Assembly: GCF_900110915.1 (NCBI RefSeq)
Contig: NZ_FOFG01000002.1
Coordinates: 372,001 to 436,000, forward strand
Direction of reading: 5' to 3'
Length of the DNA stretch: 64,000 nt
Source of the DNA: Faunimonas pinastri
GTDB taxonomy: Bacteria > Pseudomonadota > Alphaproteobacteria > Rhizobiales > Afifellaceae
In this document: positions 61,472 to 64,000 of the stretch, in pieces
Layout of the letters: each line of letters begins with the position of its first letter
Position numbering within the stretch: position 1 is the stretch's first letter
Notes under the pieces: model-generated
Seen by the model: the letters and a program-made list of their open reading frames with translations, nothing else
Told to the model about the DNA's origin: nothing
Database searches by the model: none
Made by a program: the position numbers and the translations under genes

Positions 61472-62833
61472 ATGACTCGCAAGCTTCTGGCGAGCAGCGC
61501 TCTAGTCGCACTTTTGACCGCCGGCACCATGGGGGTCGCCAGCGCTCAGAGCACGACCACCAATGCGCCCGCCAATACGACGGGAACGGCAGCTCCTGCG
61601 CGAAATACACCCGTCCCGCTTGGCCATCCCGCCCTCGCGTCGACCCTGATGGGCGCCAGCGTCTACCCGAACGCCGATTCGAACTCGACCAAGATCGGCG
61701 ACATCAATGACGTCGTCGTGGATCCGCAGGGCACCGTGAACCAGGTCGTGATCGGCGTGGGAGGCTTTCTCGGCATCGGAGAGAAGGACGTCGCCGTTCC
61801 CTTCAATCAGATCCAGGTGCTGAACAATAACGGCAGCCTCTGGATCGTCTACAACAAGAGCAAGAACGAGTTGCAGGCCGCGCCGGCCTTTGACAGGGGC
61901 TCGCTCCGTCCGCACTCGACTTCCGCGAGCAAGGCCGGCAACACCGGCGATCAGGCAGCCATGACGGCAGCTCCGGCTGCCGGGAGCACGACCGAAACCA
62001 CGACGACCACGACCACCACCACGGCCGACACGGCCCCGGCGGCGGTTCCGAACTCCGCGTTCCTGACGCAGAGCAACGATCAGCTGCGCGCCAGCAAGGT
62101 GATGGGCTCCACGCTCTACGGGCCGGACAACCAGAACATCGGTTCGGTCTCCGACATCATCGTGACGCCGGCCGGCATGGCCCAGTCCGCGATCGTGGAC
62201 GTCGGCGGCTTCCTCGGCGTCGGCAGCAAGAAGGTCGCGATCCCCTTCGACCAGATCCAGCTGGCGATGCCCGCGGCCGTGACCACGCCGACTCCGAACG
62301 CCGCAACCGGCAACGGCACCGCTCCGGGCGCACCCGTGGCCACGAGCCCGGCACCCGCGACGGCGGCACCGACCCCGGCTGACGGTACGACCGCGACGCC
62401 CCCGAACGGCACCCCCGCTTCGGTCAATACCAGCGGCACGGCTCCCCGTCTCACGGTCGCCATGACGCAGGACCAGCTGAAGAACGCCCCGGCTTTCGAC
62501 CAGAACTCGGTCGCCGGCAACAACAACGACAACGGCGCCTCCAAGCCGCAGGCGATCAGCGCCGACAAGTTGCTGGGCACCAAGGTCTATGGCTCCGACA
62601 ACCAGAATGTCGGCAGCGTCAACGACCTGATCATGGACCAGAAGGGTACGGTTCAGGCCGCCATCGTTGACGTGGGCGGTTTCCTCGGCATCGGCCAGAA
62701 GTCGGTCGCGATGCAGTTCGGTTCGCTGAACCTGCAGACCGACAACACCGGCGCGCTGCGCGTCTCCACGGCCGCGACCCAGGACCAGCTGAAGAACGCG
62801 CCGACATTCCAGGACAACACGGCCAACAAGTAA
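61472..62833 (+). CDS. Secreted protein with three PRC-barrel domains
   Basis: 453 aa. Signal peptide KLLASSALVALLTAGTMGVA then SAQ. Three PRC-barrel modules share GDINDVVVDPQGTVNQVVIG (first), GSVSDIIVTPAGMAQSAIVD (second), GSVNDLIMDQKGTVQAAIVD (third), each followed by V-GGFLG-[IV]-G-x-K and a strand ending PF or QF. They are joined by low-complexity Thr/Ala/Pro linkers, one with a run of nine Thr. A short repeat T-x-DQLKNAP occurs twice (VAMTQDQLKNAPAFD, AATQDQLKNAPTFQ). Probably a periplasmic stress or structural protein. A terminator follows. Confidence 0.82.
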   Translation: MTRKLLASSALVALLTAGTMGVASAQSTTTNAPANTTGTAAPARNTPVPLGHPALASTLMGASVYPNADSNSTKIGDINDVVVDPQGTVNQVVIGVGGFLGIGEKDVAVPFNQIQVLNNNGSLWIVYNKSKNELQAAPAFDRGSLRPHSTSASKAGNTGDQAAMTAAPAAGSTTETTTTTTTTTADTAPAAVPNSAFLTQSNDQLRASKVMGSTLYGPDNQNIGSVSDIIVTPAGMAQSAIVDVGGFLGVGSKKVAIPFDQIQLAMPAAVTTPTPNAATGNGTAPGAPVATSPAPATAAPTPADGTTATPPNGTPASVNTSGTAPRLTVAMTQDQLKNAPAFDQNSVAGNNNDNGASKPQAISADKLLGTKVYGSDNQNVGSVNDLIMDQKGTVQAAIVDVGGFLGIGQKSVAMQFGSLNLQTDNTGALRVSTAATQDQLKNAPTFQDNTANK

Positions 62834-62867
62834 CGGCTGAAGTCCCGGACCGGAGGTCCGAAGAACG

Positions 62868-62896
62868 AAGCCCGCCGGAATCCCCGGCGGGCTTTT
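62868..62896 (+). terminator. Rho-independent terminator after the PRC-barrel gene
   Basis: AAGCCCGCCGG, loop AATCC, CCGGCGGGC followed by TTTT. Confidence 0.92.
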
Positions 62897-63212
62897 CGTC
62901 GAGCGGAGCCGAGGGGCGCATCGCTCCCCAACCATGGGTGCGGAGCGCTGCCGAGGAGGGACCTATCCTCTGCGCTCTCAGGACGGAGTCCGCAGCCGAT
63001 TCGCCGTTCAGGACGGCCGTCATATCGCCGACCGATGGCGGCTCGTGCGGTCGACTACGGGGGATTCGCTCCAGAGACGCGCCCGGTTCAGGGCCTTCCC
63101 GCAGGGGAAGAGCAACTGGCCCGATGCTGACGGTGGTGGTGGTCCTGGGGGTCTTCTTCCTTTCCTCGTTACACTTGCGCGCAGCCTCGGGCGCGGGCAA
63201 AAGGATGCCAAC
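62897..63212. other. Non-coding stretch upstream of tRNA-Leu
   Basis: About 315 bp with no convincing coding frame. It must hold the tRNA promoter. TCAGGACGG occurs twice (about 62980 and 63008). Nothing else recognised. Confidence 0.45.
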
Positions 63213-63526
63213 GCGGACGTGGCGAAACCGGTAGACGCAGCAGACTTCTTTGGAGTGCCCGGGGGGAAATCCCCGGAGTAGAACCGCTCAAATTCGGGGA
63301 AAGCCAAGGACCACGGTCCGGCCAATCCCGAGCCAAGCCGGGTTCGTCCCGGAAGGTGTAGAGACTAGACGGGCGGCACCTTAGGTCCGGCGAAAGCGGG
63401 ATGATGGTGAAGGGATAGTCCAGACCACGAACGGCCGGAGCGATCCGGCCGGCGGCGGAAGCCGAAGTGGTACGAAAATCTGTTTCTCGTATGGGAGTGC
63501 GGGTTCGAGCCCCGCCGTCCGCACCA
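63213..63526 (+). tRNA. tRNA-Leu(UAA), interrupted by a group I intron
   Basis: The 5' exon 63213-63247 reads GCGGACGTGGCGAAACCGGT through CAGACTT; the 3' exon 63475-63526 begins AAAATCTG and ends CGTCCGC-A-CCA. Joined, the acceptor stem GCGGACG/CGTCCGC closes, the anticodon loop is CUUAAAA with anticodon UAA, the long variable arm of class II tRNA-Leu follows, and the T loop is GGTTCGAGCC. The CCA is encoded. One base separates it from the stop of convergent gmk. Confidence 0.95.
63248..63474 (+). ncRNA. Group I intron (IC3-like) in tRNA-Leu(UAA), 227 nt
   Basis: Inserted between U34 and A35 of the anticodon. The 5' splice site follows U and pairs with the guide GAGU (63253-63256), giving ACUU with U-G at the splice site; the intron ends in G (63474). 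The four conserved core elements are visible in order: P AATTCGGGGAAAGCC (63291-63305), Q AATCCCGAGCC (63324-63334), R GTGTAGAGACTAGACGGGC (63356-63373 approx.) and S AAGGGATAGTCC (63410-63421). No ORF inside. This is the same insertion site as the well-known cyanobacterial tRNA-Leu intron. Confidence 0.93.
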
Positions 63527-63527
63527 G

Positions 63528-64000
63528 TTATTTTTGAGCAGTCCCCGCGCTCGCGGCTTCGCTGCCCGTTCCCTTTGTGAGTTCCGCCGCCTCATCCAGC
63601 AGTTCGGTCACGAAAGCCGGAAGTCCCGTCACGCGCTCGCGCCGGTTTCGTTCGGCCTCCAGGATCGCCTTCACCTTGGCGTAGGAGCGGCCCAGATCGT
63701 CATTGACGATGACGTAGTCGTAGCTTTCCCACTCGCGGATCTCGTGCTTCGCGTTCTCCAGCCGCCGCTCGATCGTGCCGGACGAATCCTCCGCCCGTCG
63801 CTCCAGCCGCGCCTTCAGCTCGCCAAAGCTTGGCGGGAGGATGAAGATGCGGACGAGATCGGCGGACATCTTCTCCGCGATTTGACGTGTGCCCTGGTAG
63901 TCGATGTCGAAGAGGACGTCGCGCCCCTTGGAAAGCGCAGTCTCGACGGCTTCTCGCGGCGTGCCGTAGAAGTTGCCGTGCACCTCTGCCCATTCAAGCA
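63528..64000 (-). CDS. gmk: Guanylate kinase, 5'-truncated by the window end
   Basis: C-terminal 156 codons. Reads [53 protein letters not shown] and [20 protein letters not shown], the classic GMP-kinase blocks. The P-loop N-terminus lies beyond base 64000. It phosphorylates GMP to GDP. Its stop codon is one base away from the CCA end of the convergent tRNA-Leu. Confidence 0.96.
   Translation of the reverse strand, partial: LEWAEVHGNFYGTPREAVETALSKGRDVLFDIDYQGTRQIAEKMSADLVRIFILPPSFGELKARLERRAEDSSGTIERRLENAKHEIREWESYDYVIVNDDLGRSYAKVKAILEAERNRRERVTGLPAFVTELLDEAAELTKGTGSEAASAGTAQK

Noticed and set aside
63213-63526. tmRNA (ssrA), because tRNA-like ends flank a 300-nt RNA
   Set aside because: There is no tag-peptide reading frame; the two halves form a full tRNA-Leu with UAA anticodon, and the insert carries group I core elements P, Q, R and S.

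Overview
The window is about 64 kb of GC-rich, densely coding DNA from an alphaproteobacterium. The gene set points to the Hyphomicrobiales (Rhizobiales): an fructose/ribose-type ABC transporter with a single-domain ATPase (FrcBCA layout), a PraR-like XRE regulator, DUF2336, DUF1176 and DUF3126 proteins, a PilZ/BTLCP pair and TamAB. A family such as Aurantimonadaceae is possible, but that is inference. No insertion sequence, prophage or CRISPR array was seen.

Layout. 0-2.3 kb: type I secretion ABC exporter and the start of its HlyD-type adaptor. 2.5-7.4 kb: a small unknown gene, the dTDP-L-rhamnose operon (rfbC-rfbB-rfbD-rfbA) and a sulfatase-like hydrolase upstream of it. 7.5-15.6 kb: a diguanylate cyclase, then the outer-membrane assembly pair tamA-tamB and a small gene. 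15.9-18.4 kb: membrane-bound PQQ glucose dehydrogenase. 18.4-24.8 kb: a looser, partly decayed region with small ORFs, a TMEM175-type channel, remnants of a LysR regulator, a divergent HxlR/SDR pair with a palindromic operator, a frameshifted small gene and a DUF1963 protein. 24.8-27.6 kb: sugar ABC transporter. 27.7-36.2 kb: membrane and periplasmic proteins, aldose epimerase-like and ferritin-like proteins, a GreA/GreB-like factor, a tandem glycine riboswitch in front of a DadA-type amino acid dehydrogenase, and an MFS transporter. 36.3-48.8 kb: small conserved genes, XRE regulator, DHA2 exporter, an unusual predicted phosphoribosyltransferase/kinase-like fusion, OpgG, NAD kinase, DUF2336, a CitE-like protein, flavin reductase plus nitroreductase, and a secreted repeat protein. 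48.8-64 kb: housekeeping genes (thrS, yidD, hisI, cysE, gmk), an HD hydrolase, a pair of tiny secreted paralogues, an Fe-S scaffold, CBS, rhomboid, PilZ and BTLCP proteins, gamma carbonic anhydrase, a triple PRC-barrel protein and a tRNA-Leu(UAA) gene split by a group I intron.

Themes. Much of the window serves the cell envelope and surface: rhamnose precursor synthesis, type I secretion, TamAB, periplasmic glucans (OpgG), and c-di-GMP signalling (GGDEF cyclase, double-PilZ protein, LapG-family protease). The two strongest RNA features are the tandem glycine riboswitch at 32.74-32.95 kb and the intron-bearing tRNA-Leu at 63.2-63.5 kb. All functional calls come from reading motifs by eye; no database search was run.
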